A DNA stretch of 42,998 bases from positions 1 through 42,998 of the forward strand of contig CAZOAJ010000015.1 of NCBI GenBank assembly GCA_964577935.1, written 5' to 3'. The DNA comes from JABDGV01 sp964577935 (GTDB lineage: Bacteria; Chlamydiota; Chlamydiia; Chlamydiales; FEN-1388). The notes beneath the pieces were generated by a model, which worked only from the letters and a program-made list of their open reading frames with translations, was not told the DNA's origin and did no database searches. Each line of letters opens with the position of its first letter. Position 1 is the stretch's first letter. Both the position numbers and the translations under genes were made by a program. Positions 8,694 to 18,000 of the stretch are shown piece after piece.

Positions 8694-10753
8694 AAGATAT
8701 TGCCTTCCAAGATAGCGCGCATAGTCATGAACAGTATTTGAAGATGTGTGCTGAAATTGCTCGCCATAACACGCTTTATTTTCAGCAAGCTCAGCCCGAA
8801 ATTAATGATGAAGAATTCGATGAACTCGTTCGCGCAGTGGATTCTATTGAAAAGATTCATCCTGAATGGATTGATGAAAGATCTCCATCTCGTTCGATGG
8901 GGGAGGCTCCTCTCGTTGGATTTAAGGAAGTTGAGCATCAGGTTCCTATGCTTTCACTTGAAAAGGCTTTTACTCTTGAAGAGGTTAACGCCTTTATCGA
9001 TCGAACTCGGAAACTCTTAGAAGGCAAAGAGTGTCTATTTGCAACGGAAGTTAAAATGGATGGTCTTGCTCTCTCTCTTCTTTATGAGAAAGGAGTTCTC
9101 CGTCAGGCATTAACAAGGGGTGATGGAAGAGTCGGAAGCGACGTTACAAATAACGTTAAAATGATTGAAGGTATTCCTCATAGAATCCAAGGAAATAACG
9201 TTCCAGACCTTCTTGAAATTCGGGGAGAGGTTTTTCTTCCCTATGATGCCTTTTCGGCTCTAAATGAGCAGCGTGCAAGCCAGGGTGAGCCCTTATGGGC
9301 TAATACTCGAAATGCTGCGGCAGGAACCTTAAAGCTTCTAGATCCAAAGCAGGTTGCTGCTCGAAAAGGGCTTTCAGTTGGTTTTTATGGAATTTCAAGG
9401 ATTTCAGGAGGCTCCATTCATTTTCAGCATGAGGTTGTTCCGTACCTTGAGTCGTTAGGACTTCCGACAATAAGATCCTATCTTCATGCACATAATTTTC
9501 TAGCTGTCGAAAAGGTCTGCCCTGAAACTCTATGTCGAGATGCTCAGGATTTACTTGAAAGAGTCGTTCAGCTTTCTAAAATTCGTGAGACTCTTCCCTT
9601 TGCAATTGATGGAGTGGTTTTTAAGGTTGATAATCTTGCAGATGCAGAACGCCTTTCGACAACAGCAAAACACCCTCGTGGTGCCTTGGCATTTAAATTC
9701 TCGGCCGAGCAAGCTATCTCCCAAATAAAAGCGATTACCGTGCAAGTTGGGCGTACAGGAGTTTTGACCCCGGTTGCAGAGCTTGAGCCAACGCTGCTTG
9801 CAGGATCCACGATATCTCGTGCAACTCTTCATAATGAGGAAGAGGTGCTTCGTAAGGATATTCGAGTTGGTGATACTGTTGTTATTGAAAAGGGTGGAGA
9901 TGTCATTCCTAAGGTCGTTTCGGTCGATGTTCATGCGCGATCTCAAGAGAGTGCCCCCTGGAAAATGCCCTCTTGCTGTCCTTCATGTGGAGCTTTTGTT
10001 GTTCGTGATGAAGCGGAGGTCGCTGTCCGCTGTCCGAATTCTTCATGTCCTGAGCAGGTGATAAGACGATTGATTCATTTTGCAGGTAAAGACGGTCTTG
10101 ATATTGATGGTCTTGGAAATAAGATTATCAGACAACTTTACGACAAGGGCTTTGTAAGAAATCCTGCTGATATTATGAATTTATCAGTCGATATCATTTC
10201 GAAGCTTGACGGGTTTAAGGAAAAGTCGATTCAAAATCTGTATGCAGCCATTCAAAAGGCCAAAGTGACAACTCTTGATCGACTTATTCTTGCTTTGGGA
10301 ATTCGTCATGTAGGAGCAATCACCGCTGAATTGCTTGCAAAAAGAGCGAAGACTATTGAAGGGTTGCGGTTGCTCGTTTCAGAAAATCTTTTAGCAATTC
10401 ATGGAATAGGTGAGATAGTAGCTCAGTCGGTAGCTCAGTTTTTAGCAGATATTGAAAATCAAAAGCTTTTAGAGCTGTTGATTGAATCAGGGATAACTCT
10501 TCAAACAAATGTAACTAAAGATTCATCATTATCAGGTCTTCAGGTGGTTCTAACAGGTTCTTTGGGATCTCTTACTCGAAATGAAGCATCAAAACGTATC
10601 AAGGAATGCGGTGGAATAATCTCTGAATCAGTATCTAAGAAAACAAATCTCGTTGTTGCGGGATCCGATGCGGGCTCAAAGCTTGAGAAGGCTCAAAAGC
10701 TAGGTCTTAAAATTATTGGAGAAGAAGAGCTACTTCAATTACTGAATGAATAG
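8684..10753 (+). CDS. ligA: NAD-dependent DNA ligase LigA
   Basis: LigA seals nicks in duplex DNA using NAD+ during replication and repair. The 689-residue protein shows the full domain order: N-terminal Ia domain, adenylation domain with active-site K124 in EVKMDG, an OB fold, a four-cysteine zinc finger (C432, C435, C450, C455), helix-hairpin-helix repeats (DGLDIDGLG, ALGIRHVG, IHGIG) and a C-terminal BRCT domain from about residue 615 (VVLTGSLGSLTRNEA). The start is TTG 8684, inside the end of glgB, with a good GAGGTGG ribosome site (8672-8678) 5 nt upstream. No ATG lies near the conserved N-terminus. The overlap with glgB makes coupled translation likely. C. trachomatis homologue: CT146 (dnlJ). 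Confidence 0.97.
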   Translation: MDIKDIAFQDSAHSHEQYLKMCAEIARHNTLYFQQAQPEINDEEFDELVRAVDSIEKIHPEWIDERSPSRSMGEAPLVGFKEVEHQVPMLSLEKAFTLEEVNAFIDRTRKLLEGKECLFATEVKMDGLALSLLYEKGVLRQALTRGDGRVGSDVTNNVKMIEGIPHRIQGNNVPDLLEIRGEVFLPYDAFSALNEQRASQGEPLWANTRNAAAGTLKLLDPKQVAARKGLSVGFYGISRISGGSIHFQHEVVPYLESLGLPTIRSYLHAHNFLAVEKVCPETLCRDAQDLLERVVQLSKIRETLPFAIDGVVFKVDNLADAERLSTTAKHPRGALAFKFSAEQAISQIKAITVQVGRTGVLTPVAELEPTLLAGSTISRATLHNEEEVLRKDIRVGDTVVIEKGGDVIPKVVSVDVHARSQESAPWKMPSCCPSCGAFVVRDEAEVAVRCPNSSCPEQVIRRLIHFAGKDGLDIDGLGNKIIRQLYDKGFVRNPADIMNLSVDIISKLDGFKEKSIQNLYAAIQKAKVTTLDRLILALGIRHVGAITAELLAKRAKTIEGLRLLVSENLLAIHGIGEIVAQSVAQFLADIENQKLLELLIESGITLQTNVTKDSSLSGLQVVLTGSLGSLTRNEASKRIKECGGIISESVSKKTNLVVAGSDAGSKLEKAQKLGLKIIGEEELLQLLNE

Positions 10754-10875
10754 AAATTTTTTGTTCTATGACTTTGGTTCAAATGCTTTGTAGATAAATG
10801 CAATACAAACTAAGATGAATAACTCTGTTTGCATTCGATAATTAATATAAACGCATATTTAAAATATAATTTCTT

Positions 10876-11859
10876 ATGAATTCGATTCAGTCATCTTCAT
10901 CTGCTGTGCATAATATTCCTAAATGGAATGCTGAAAAGAATCAATTTCTGACTGAAAAGTACAAAAAACTCAAAGGTTCTAAACAGATATGGATCAAGCT
11001 CGCTGAGTTAATAAATGAAAAATTCTCAATGTCTGTAACCAATGATCAAGTCAAACATCACCATGCTAACTGTCGAATAGATGTGGATAGATCCTCTTTA
11101 ACAGAAGAGGAAGCCGACAAGCTTCGTGAATATGTTCAAAAATATGGGAATGATTGGAAGAAAATAGGCGCTTTGATGAAAAGAACTCCGAATAAGGTAA
11201 AAGCCTATTATAACACTAAATTGAAGCCTCTGTTACCGCAAAAAAAAACTAAAGTTCTTGTTAAACACGAAAATTCCGATAATCGTTCTGGAAGGAAAAA
11301 GAAAAAGAACGTTCAACATCTTGAAGATGACTGTGCTCGGTTGCCAGTTTTTGTTCCTGATGAGATTTGCTCGCTTGATGGTGTAAAGAGTAAATCTGGC
11401 TACAATCTGCGTCCAAGGAAAGTAAATCCTGCCAATAAAGCTCATATGCCGCTTGAAAATAAGGAAGATATTTCTTTTGAAGAGCCGCATCAAGCAGCAA
11501 ATCAAGAGGTGGATCAAGAGGAAGAATCTAATAATTCGACATTGCTCGTATCTCGCGATGAATACTTTCATTCGGGGAGCTCATCAGGCTCGAGTAGCGA
11601 TACGACTAGTTCTTCTAGTCCACAGCAGTCGGTCGAGGATGATTATCTTGATTTGCCGATTGAGGGAGCTGGCGAGGATTTTCGGGGATATTTGCAGGAA
11701 TATCAGGATAAGGAGCAAAACGATTGCGATCAGCAAATCTCGCCAATTCAAATCGATGTTGCCCGTATTTTAGAACAAAATCCTGAATGTTGTCATTGGT
11801 CTTTACTATCAAAGAATATTACGCAGCTTGCTTGCTCAAGCAGCTCTTTGATGGGTTAA
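10876..11859 (+). CDS. Double Myb/SANT-repeat protein, candidate nucleus-targeted effector
   Basis: This 327-residue protein opens with two Myb/SANT-like repeats. The first runs from about W17 to R67 (KWNAEKNQFL, W39, VKHHHANC). The second, residues 74-119, is a close match to the SANT consensus: SLTEEEADKLREYVQKYG, W94, KKIGALM and NKVKAYYN. A basic stretch RKKKKN (140-145) could serve as a nuclear-localisation signal, and a YNLRPRK segment follows. The C-terminal half is acidic and low in complexity, with a Ser/Gly/Thr run near 233-253. SANT/Myb domains bind DNA or histone tails in eukaryotic nuclei and are rare in bacteria, so a secreted nuclear effector is a reasonable inference; a bacterial DNA-binding role is the alternative. 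No signal peptide is seen. The gene stands alone, 122 bp after ligA and convergent with miaB. Confidence 0.8.
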   Translation: MNSIQSSSSAVHNIPKWNAEKNQFLTEKYKKLKGSKQIWIKLAELINEKFSMSVTNDQVKHHHANCRIDVDRSSLTEEEADKLREYVQKYGNDWKKIGALMKRTPNKVKAYYNTKLKPLLPQKKTKVLVKHENSDNRSGRKKKKNVQHLEDDCARLPVFVPDEICSLDGVKSKSGYNLRPRKVNPANKAHMPLENKEDISFEEPHQAANQEVDQEEESNNSTLLVSRDEYFHSGSSSGSSSDTTSSSSPQQSVEDDYLDLPIEGAGEDFRGYLQEYQDKEQNDCDQQISPIQIDVARILEQNPECCHWSLLSKNITQLACSSSSLMG

Positions 11860-11871
11860 CAGCTGCTTGAG
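11835..11871. terminator. Hairpin between convergent Myb-like gene and miaB
   Basis: A perfect 11-bp stem (CTCAAGCAGCT paired with AGCTGCTTGAG, 15-nt loop) spans the stop codon of the SANT protein and lies 10 bp from the miaB stop. Its location between convergent genes suits a bidirectional terminator. Neither side has a long T-run, so it may stop transcription only partly or act on RNA stability. Confidence 0.5.
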
Positions 11872-11880
11872 ATATCGTTC

Positions 11881-13227
11881 TTAAAGGATGATGAGAGGAG
11901 ATTTTGTACTGTGTGCCAAATCTCCTAAAAGCGTTTGATTCGTATAGGAGTGAACTCGAACTTGTTGAAGGGTTCCAATCGCTTCCTGAGGTCCCTCAAA
12001 CACTACGTTTTTCCAACATCTTGTTCTACCTTTAAGAAGTTTTGGGTCTTTTGTTGTGGCTTTTTCTACGAGAACCTCAACAACTTGACCAAGCATTGCG
12101 TTTCGTTCTTCAGCATAGATCACTTCTTGTTGCTGAAGAAGAATCTGGAGTCGTTCGTCTTTGATCGACTCAGGAATATCATCTTTCCAGCGCATTGCAG
12201 GGGTTCCTTTTCTTTGACTGTATGCAAAGATAAATGCAACCGAAAAGCGGAGCTCTTCCATGGCTTTTCGAGTCTCTTCAAACTCGCTATCAGTTTCAGT
12301 GGGAAATCCGACAATAATATCAGTGCCTAGGGAAACGCGAGGGACTATACTTCTCAGAAGGGCGACTTTTTCAAAGTATTCATTCTTTGTGTACAGACGA
12401 TGCATTTTCTTTAAAATTCGGTCTGACCCTGCCTGAATGGGGAAATGGACAAATTCACAGAGAGAGGGCAGGTCGCGAATTGCTTCCATCAGCTCTCGTG
12501 TAATATCGACTGGGTGGCTTGTCATAAAGCGAACTCTTGAGATCCCAGGAATTTTATCTATGCGATAAAGCAGATCGTGAAAAAGCGTATTCCATTCAGG
12601 TTTGTCCTTGCCATAGCTATTCACATTTTGACCAAGAAGAGTAATTTCCTTGTATCCAGAGTCTGCAAGCTTTTGACACTCGGCAAAAATATCGTCTGGA
12701 TTTCGTGATACTTCAGGTCCTCTCGTATAGGGAACAACGCAGTAGGTGCAATATTTATCGCAGCCGCGAATGATTGATACATAAGCTTTTACTGCATCAT
12801 CACGAACTGCTATTTGGTAATCGAGTTCGTGCTCAAATCGAGGATCGACACGGACGCTTTGGGTGCCTGCAGTAATGACTTCGTCAAGGACTCGATCGAG
12901 ATCTTGAATATTGTTTGTTCCAATAACGAAATCAAGGTTTGGGACTTTTTGTAAAAGTTTTTCTTTTTTAGCATTCGCCATACATCCTGCGATGCCAATA
13001 ATTGGGCGTGACTTTTGAGCTTTACCAAGCTTGCCAATTTTGCCAAGAGCTTTTCGTTCTGCTAAATCACGGATAGAGCATGTATTAAATATAACCAGAT
13101 CAGCCGTTGTTTCATCAGTAACGAGTTCAAGCCCTCGCCGTTTTAAAACACCTGCCATGATTTCTGAGTCAAGCTCATTCATCTGGCATCCGTAGGTCTT
13201 AATAAAGAAGGTTTTAACTGAGCGCAT
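11881..13227 (-). CDS. miaB: tRNA-2-methylthio-N6-dimethylallyladenosine synthase MiaB
   Basis: MiaB is a radical-SAM methylthiotransferase that converts i6A37 to ms2i6A37 in tRNAs reading UNN codons. The N-terminal domain has cluster cysteines C14 (TYGCQMN), C50 (NTCSIR) and C82 (AGCMA). The radical-SAM motif GCDKYCTYC gives C156, C160 and C163, and VPYTRG follows as usual. A TRAM domain lies at the C-terminus. The 448-residue length matches the family. It is the paralogue of MtaB at 4168, and the YGCQMNE and NTCSIR patterns mark this one as MiaB. The gene is monocistronic on the minus strand; ATG 13227 is the only start in front of the conserved TYGCQMN. Confidence 0.96.
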   Translation of the reverse strand: MRSVKTFFIKTYGCQMNELDSEIMAGVLKRRGLELVTDETTADLVIFNTCSIRDLAERKALGKIGKLGKAQKSRPIIGIAGCMANAKKEKLLQKVPNLDFVIGTNNIQDLDRVLDEVITAGTQSVRVDPRFEHELDYQIAVRDDAVKAYVSIIRGCDKYCTYCVVPYTRGPEVSRNPDDIFAECQKLADSGYKEITLLGQNVNSYGKDKPEWNTLFHDLLYRIDKIPGISRVRFMTSHPVDITRELMEAIRDLPSLCEFVHFPIQAGSDRILKKMHRLYTKNEYFEKVALLRSIVPRVSLGTDIIVGFPTETDSEFEETRKAMEELRFSVAFIFAYSQRKGTPAMRWKDDIPESIKDERLQILLQQQEVIYAEERNAMLGQVVEVLVEKATTKDPKLLKGRTRCWKNVVFEGPQEAIGTLQQVRVHSYTNQTLLGDLAHSTKSPLIIL

Positions 13228-13535
13228 AGCTTTGAGAAAAAAATAGTGAAGTTGTAAAAAAATTAAAACATTCTAGCTTAAATCAACTATTGATGAAAAG
13301 GCATCTGTTGTGTAGAGTATCTCCTGCCCACAACCAAAATAGTCCCGGATCCAATACGAATCCCCAGGATGTGTGTTGCCGGATGTGTGTTCAACAGTTC
13401 ACGCTGCTGGGAGCAATACCTTTGGGGGGGAATAACCGTATGTGCTGAAAGTAGGGCGGTTGATGATACGTATAGTCATAAGCCAAATTAACCCGTTCAG
13501 TCCGTGCGAACAAAACCGTGTAGGGGCCGAAATCG
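13228..13535 (+). promoter_or_regulatory. miaB-rplM intergenic region with rplM leader
   Basis: This 308-bp gap between divergent genes holds no ORF. Its left 60 bp are AT-rich and contain the predicted rplM promoter. The remaining 210 bp or so would be transcribed as a leader, and look distinctly more GC-rich than other gaps in the window. The leader carries two direct copies of GGATGTGTGTT (13367-13377 and 13381-13391), a run of seven G (13424-13430), and a short AACCG/CGGTT inverted repeat (13434-13438 with 13457-13461). No known riboswitch, tmRNA, SRP RNA or RNase P signature was recognised. A ribosomal-protein autoregulatory leader is the simplest reading. Confidence 0.45.
13290..13318 (+). 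promoter_or_regulatory. Predicted sigma70-type (sigma66) promoter of rplM-rpsI
   Basis: TTGATG at 13290-13295 and TAGAGT at 13313-13318 are separated by exactly 17 bp. This fits the housekeeping consensus moderately well and would start transcription near 13325, about 210 nt before rplM. Confidence 0.5.
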
Positions 13536-13979
13536 ATGATTAACAAGAAAAATCAAACAACACAAGTTCGAAGAGAAGCCATCACAAGACGCTGGTTTCT
13601 TTTTGATGCTAAAGGAATGACTCTTGGCCGCTTTGCCTCAGAAGTAGCTAAAGTTCTCCAAGGCAAACATCGCGTTGATTACACACCTCATGCTGATTGC
13701 GGTGAAGGTGTAATCGTTATCAACGCAGATAAAATCGTTTTGACAGGTATGAAGCGATCTCGAAAGATCTATCGCTATTACACTGGGCATATAAGTGGTC
13801 TTCGCGAAGTGCCTTTTGAAACCATGCATGCTCGTCATCCGACATATGCGGTTGATCACGCAGTTCGTGGCATGATGCCTAAATCCCGCCTTGCTCGTCA
13901 GCAGCTTCGCCGCTTGAGAGTACATGCTGGACAAGATCATGATCTTGAAGCACAACAGCCAATCGTGGTGAACAACTAA
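13536..13979 (+). CDS. rplM: 50S ribosomal protein L13
   Basis: L13 is an early-assembling protein of the large ribosomal subunit. The 147-residue sequence shows family landmarks: RRWFLFDAKGMTLGRFASEV near the N-terminus, GEGVIVINADKIVLTG, YYTGHISGLRE and AVRGMMPKSRLARQQLRRL. The length is close to the usual 142-150. ATG 13536 follows AGGGG by about 9 nt. rpsI starts 15 bp downstream, the standard L13-S9 operon. Confidence 0.97.
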   Translation: MINKKNQTTQVRREAITRRWFLFDAKGMTLGRFASEVAKVLQGKHRVDYTPHADCGEGVIVINADKIVLTGMKRSRKIYRYYTGHISGLREVPFETMHARHPTYAVDHAVRGMMPKSRLARQQLRRLRVHAGQDHDLEAQQPIVVNN

Positions 13980-13994
13980 GGAAGGGTGGAATCC

Positions 13995-14381
13995 ATGCAA
14001 GAAACATTTGCAACAGGTCGTCGTAAAACCGCTGTGGCTTCCGTTCGCATTCGCCACGGGTCAGGCCAGTTTGATATTAACGGTAAAACATTTGAGCAGT
14101 ACTTTCCGCTCGAGATTCAGAGAAAAATGATTCTCACTCCCTTTGAGAAGATTGGATACAAAATTCCAGTTGACCTCATCGTTCGAGTTCGTGGTGGCGG
14201 TGTTGAAGCGCAAGCTGAGGCGGTACGTTTAGGTGTTGCTCGAGCCCTCGTTCGTGAAAACGAAGAGTGGAAGCATTCCCTTAAAGAGGAAGGTTTCCTT
14301 ACTCGAGATAGCCGTAAGAAAGAACGTAAGAAGTATGGCCGAGCTGGTGCTCGTAAGCGCTTCCAGTTCTCCAAACGATAA
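13995..14381 (+). CDS. rpsI: 30S ribosomal protein S9
   Basis: S9 contacts the P-site tRNA through its C-terminal tail. The 128-residue protein has TGRRKTAVASVRIRHGSG at the start, VRVRGGGVEAQAEAVRLGVARAL in the middle and the conserved end KKYGRAGARKRFQFSKR. ATG 13995 is preferred to the in-frame GTG 13986 because GGAAGGG (13980-13986) lies 8 nt before it and it sits directly before the conserved N-terminus. It is the second gene of the rplM-rpsI operon and is followed by two hairpins. Confidence 0.97.
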   Translation: MQETFATGRRKTAVASVRIRHGSGQFDINGKTFEQYFPLEIQRKMILTPFEKIGYKIPVDLIVRVRGGGVEAQAEAVRLGVARALVRENEEWKHSLKEEGFLTRDSRKKERKKYGRAGARKRFQFSKR

Positions 14382-14395
14382 AATTTCTTTTGCAA

Positions 14396-14423
14396 CACAA
14401 GTCCTGGAAAATCAGGATTTGTG
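14396..14423 (+). terminator. First tail hairpin after rpsI
   Basis: CACAAGTCCTG pairs with CAGGATTTGTG (11-bp stem with one G-T pair, 6-nt loop), 15 bp after the rpsI stop. No T-run follows, so it may stabilise the mRNA end or work together with the terminator just downstream. Confidence 0.5.
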
Positions 14424-14441
14424 TTCAGTTGGAAACTACAA

Positions 14442-14477
14442 CCCCAATCGAGCTTTTTGCTCAATTGGGGTTTTTTT
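14442..14477 (+). terminator. Rho-independent terminator of rplM-rpsI
   Basis: CCCCAATCGAGC pairs with GCTCAATTGGGG around a TTTTT loop (12-bp stem with one mismatch) and is followed directly by seven T. This is a textbook intrinsic terminator about 60 bp after the rpsI stop. Confidence 0.9.
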
Positions 14478-14592
14478 ATTTCGTTCGTCAAGCCATTTCC
14501 AATTGTCGCACAATTAAATTGGCATATTGCAGCGAAGAACACGAAAATGGATAATTAACTGAAATAGGATCGAAAAAGGAAAGAAGAGTATG

Positions 14593-14622
14593 CATTTGCA
14601 GCAGTAATTTCTGCTGCAAATG
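14593..14622 (-). terminator. Probable terminator of acpP
   Basis: A perfect 12-bp stem (CATTTGCAGCAG paired with CTGCTGCAAATG, 6-nt loop) lies 40 bp beyond the acpP stop. Read on the minus strand, a pyrimidine-rich tract (CTTCTTTCCTTTTT) follows, supporting termination of acpP. Confidence 0.65.
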
Positions 14623-14661
14623 AGCTGTCGGAGTTGACAGAGAGGAGCGCGGTCTTGTTAC

Positions 14662-14904
14662 TTACTTTTTCTGGGAAGTAACAAAGGTAATAACGTCTTG
14701 AACGGACTTAAGCTTTTCTGCTTGTTCATCAGAAATTTCAATGCCAAATTTTTCTTCAAGTGACATCACAAGCTCTGTGAGATCAAGTGAATCAGCGTTC
14801 AGATGGTCGATGAATAACTTTTCAGGAGTTACTTCTTTTTCATCAACGCCGAGCTGTTCGGCGATAATTGTGATAATTTCATCAACGAGCGGTTGGTTTG
14901 CCAT
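14662..14904 (-). CDS. acpP: Acyl carrier protein
   Basis: ACP carries growing acyl chains on a phosphopantetheine arm during type II fatty-acid synthesis. The 80-residue acidic protein has the DSL attachment motif with S39 (LNADSLDLTELVM), followed by EEKFGIEISDE. ATG 14904 gives the conserved MANQPLVDEI start; an in-frame GTG at 14922 would add six residues not expected in the family. In C. trachomatis acpP (CT236) lies directly beside fabG (CT237). Here an 8.5-kb gene and a methyltransferase on the other strand separate them, and acpP has its own promoter region and terminator-like hairpin. Confidence 0.96.
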   Translation of the reverse strand: MANQPLVDEIITIIAEQLGVDEKEVTPEKLFIDHLNADSLDLTELVMSLEEKFGIEISDEQAEKLKSVQDVITFVTSQKK

Positions 14905-15085
14905 AAAGGATATAATCCTCACTTACATTATTTGCATAAAAAGGTACCAAAAAACTACCAAGTATTCCTTTATTCTTCCAGTGAAGATCCTTAAAAAAAA
15001 TAAATAGATGATTTTTCAAAACGTCAGTTGCTCACCAATCGTTTTCAGGATAGAGTGAATAAAATATTTGCAAGGTGCTGTTTCT
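14905..15085. promoter_or_regulatory. Divergent promoter region of acpP and the giant gene
   Basis: This 181-bp AT-rich region lies between two divergent genes and must contain both promoters. The plus-strand gene has an AAGGTG ribosome site at 15072-15077. No clear -35/-10 pair could be assigned with confidence. Confidence 0.4.
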
Positions 15086-18000
15086 ATGATTTCAGGCCCC
15101 CAATTCTTCAAGGTTGAAGAGGGAAAGATTCTTGAGACTGAAAAAAAGGAAGCAAGCTCGCTTACAAAAGTCGTTCAATGTGCAGTTAGGCAGCTACAAT
15201 CTCAATCTCATGAGCTTACGTATTTCGATGTTGATAGGGTCTATCGAGCGTATAGCAAACGATTAAAAAAATCCTTATTTAGTAAGATCAAGATTTGGTG
15301 GAATAAGGGCACTCTGGAGATTTTAGAGACAAATAGAAAAGAGTTATACAAAGATTTATTTACAAATCCAACGAGGCGCGATTTCGAGAAGTTAATAAAC
15401 CTCTCTCCACAAGTTATCATCTCGAAGGATTCCAAAAACCAACTACTCGCTTTTTTGGATAGCCTTTCCCTCGAAGAAAAACAAGATTATTTAAAGCAAT
15501 TTATCCAAGGAAATTTAGAGACCATTATTTCGGAAATCGCAAGGCGTTCAGATTTTCTCAAGAAATTTCCTGATATCATTCAAAAGTCATCAAATTATGT
15601 TAATTTTGAAGCAGTCCCTAAAACTAACATATTTGCATATCAGGTCGCACAAAGGCTTCAAACAGAATCCGACGTAATTACCTTAAAGAATTTTTGGAAA
15701 GATCACTCCTTGCAGATTTCAAAGCTCATGCAAAATCCTGAGAAGGATGAACTCTCATATCGGTTAGTGCGTCTTCTTGAATCCAAGATTTCACTTCTAT
15801 CGAAGCAGATTAATATCAAGACGTCAGGACTTCCTTTTCATATGTTAAGAGGGGGAGGTAATTTTTCTATAGGAGAATACTCCTATAGATATTCTGAACA
15901 AGGATTTGATCAGATAGATCAAGCATCTCAACGTAAAATTCCATTTACTGCAAATGCTCGGATCAAGTTAGCGGAACAGCTTATTGATAGAGGAGAATAT
16001 GAGTACCTTCCGTCGGTTTTTTCAACATCGCTCCTGACATTAAATAGTCAGTTAAATGATGAAAGCGAGGCTATTCTTCATAAGCTTGTGTGTCATGATG
16101 ATCTGTCAATTGCCATTAAATCGGCCCATGTCCTCGTGAAGAATGGAATAAAGCTCGATGAAAATGAAATCAATAAGATTAATGCGCATTTGGATTTGAT
16201 TCATGAGGATATAGGTACTATAAAGCAGTCAATTTTGGGACTCAATAGATACGAGGTCGCGTCATTGGCAATTATTCCTCAATTCGCAGCCAAAGTGCGA
16301 ACGCTGCAGTTAGAGAATTACCGATATCAAGAGCCTTCTAGGGCTACCAAAGTAATTGCTGCTCCTCAAAGGTATCCTAAGGAGAAGGAAAATCGTAATG
16401 AGGGGAAAAAAGAATATCATCCTGATTTACAATCATTTAAAGAGGCTTTTAGTGCCGCTGATCCATCAAAGGCAGAATACAAAGAACAAGCGCAAGATGC
16501 TTTTGATTCCTTTTTGAAAATTGCACAGAGCATCAAAGAAGAGGAGTTGCAGCACACACAGATTAATCCGCTGCCAGAGGCATATCAGAAAATAGTGGGT
16601 CATATTGGGGACGCTTCTTTAATAGAACAGGATATAAAGCTTCTTAAAGTTGATCTGCAGATAGAAATTAATCGAAAAGAGATTCTACTCTATTCAAAAC
16701 TTCCTCCATTTTCGCCGCCTGTTCTTCAATTGATTTTAGCATATGGGCAGGGAAGTCTTGATCTAGTGCTCGATGTGGATAAAGATACATTAGATGTAAT
16801 TCAAAAATCTATCGCAGAAGTAATACAGGCCCGTCAGGAGCTTCAGAAATGCGAAAGAATCGAAGGCTATATTAAAGCAGGCACTGATAACGCCGATCAA
16901 GAGAAATTCAACAATCGACTTGATCTGATGCTTCGTGAATGTCCCGCTTATGATGATCCCTTAAAATTCCCATTTTTACAAGTTGCTGAGTATTTTCTTA
17001 ATATTTATGCACGTCCACAACAGGTAGAGAGTATTACGAAATTAGGCGAGACCGATAAGAAAAAAGTTCTTCAATTGCTTATGGGGTCGGGAAAAACCTT
17101 TTTACTTTTGCCCATCCTCGCCCTCTTAAGAGCGGACGGGAATAATCTTTCTACGGTAATGGTCCCAGAGCCTCTTTTTTCTGAAGTGTCAAAACAGCTC
17201 CAAAATACCTTAGGATCAAGTTTTGATAAAATTGTTGCTTCTTTTACTGTTCCTCATGGTGATGTAACTGTTGAATACCTCAAAGAACTTTTGATCACTC
17301 TTCAAGATGTGAGAAGTAATCGGGGCATATTGGTTATCACTCCTGAACGCCAGCATGCCCTTTTGAACTCACTCACCTCTATTCTAAAATCAAGTAAGGA
17401 TAATCCAAGTCCACTAGAAGATGAAAAATTAATTCTGATCCTTAAAGTTATAAAGCTTTTGAGTACATCTGAAAATGTTATTGCTGATGAGGTGGATCAA
17501 CTTTTAAGAACAAATCTTCAGTACATTATCACTTTAGGGGAGCCAAAATCTTTTGGGATAGACCAGCGAGAGATTATCAGTAGTCTCGTTCTTTTTGTTT
17601 CAAATAACCCAAACAAATTTCCTGTGGCATTTGACTTTGCCACAAATGATTCTGCAAAGCCACGAGTCACGATTGAGTCCTATCACGAGCACGTAAAATC
17701 AGTTCTGGCTGATCAGGCAATAGATTTGCTTAAAGATAAAAAAGATTTCAGAGCACTTATTGATGGAAACGAGGCTCTTTTAAAGATTTTTTTCACTTTG
17801 CCAACAAAGAATGAAGAAAATCAGCAGATAAGCGAAGCAGAAGCCTTTTTTAATTCTCTTGATGAAAATCGTAAAAGAGTTCTCCTTGATATTCGAATGG
17901 CACTTGTTGATGTGCTGCCTAAAACGTTTTTTTCAAATGTTAATGAGAAATACGGGCTAACTAACGATCAGGAAACATTTCTTGCGCGCCCCTTTGAGGG

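Noticed and set aside
10865..10870. Perfect TATAAT just before the double-SANT gene
   Set aside because: It ends 5 nt before the ATG, has no -35 element at the right distance and lies in a very AT-rich stretch, so chance is likely unless the mRNA is leaderless.
13319..13535. Known structural RNA (tmRNA, SRP RNA, RNase P RNA, tRNA)
   Set aside because: None of the conserved core sequences of these RNAs could be found on either strand.
14117..14542. A 141-codon minus-strand frame over rpsI
   Set aside because: It is antisense to the conserved S9 gene and crosses the rplM-rpsI terminator; its composition mirrors the S9 codons.
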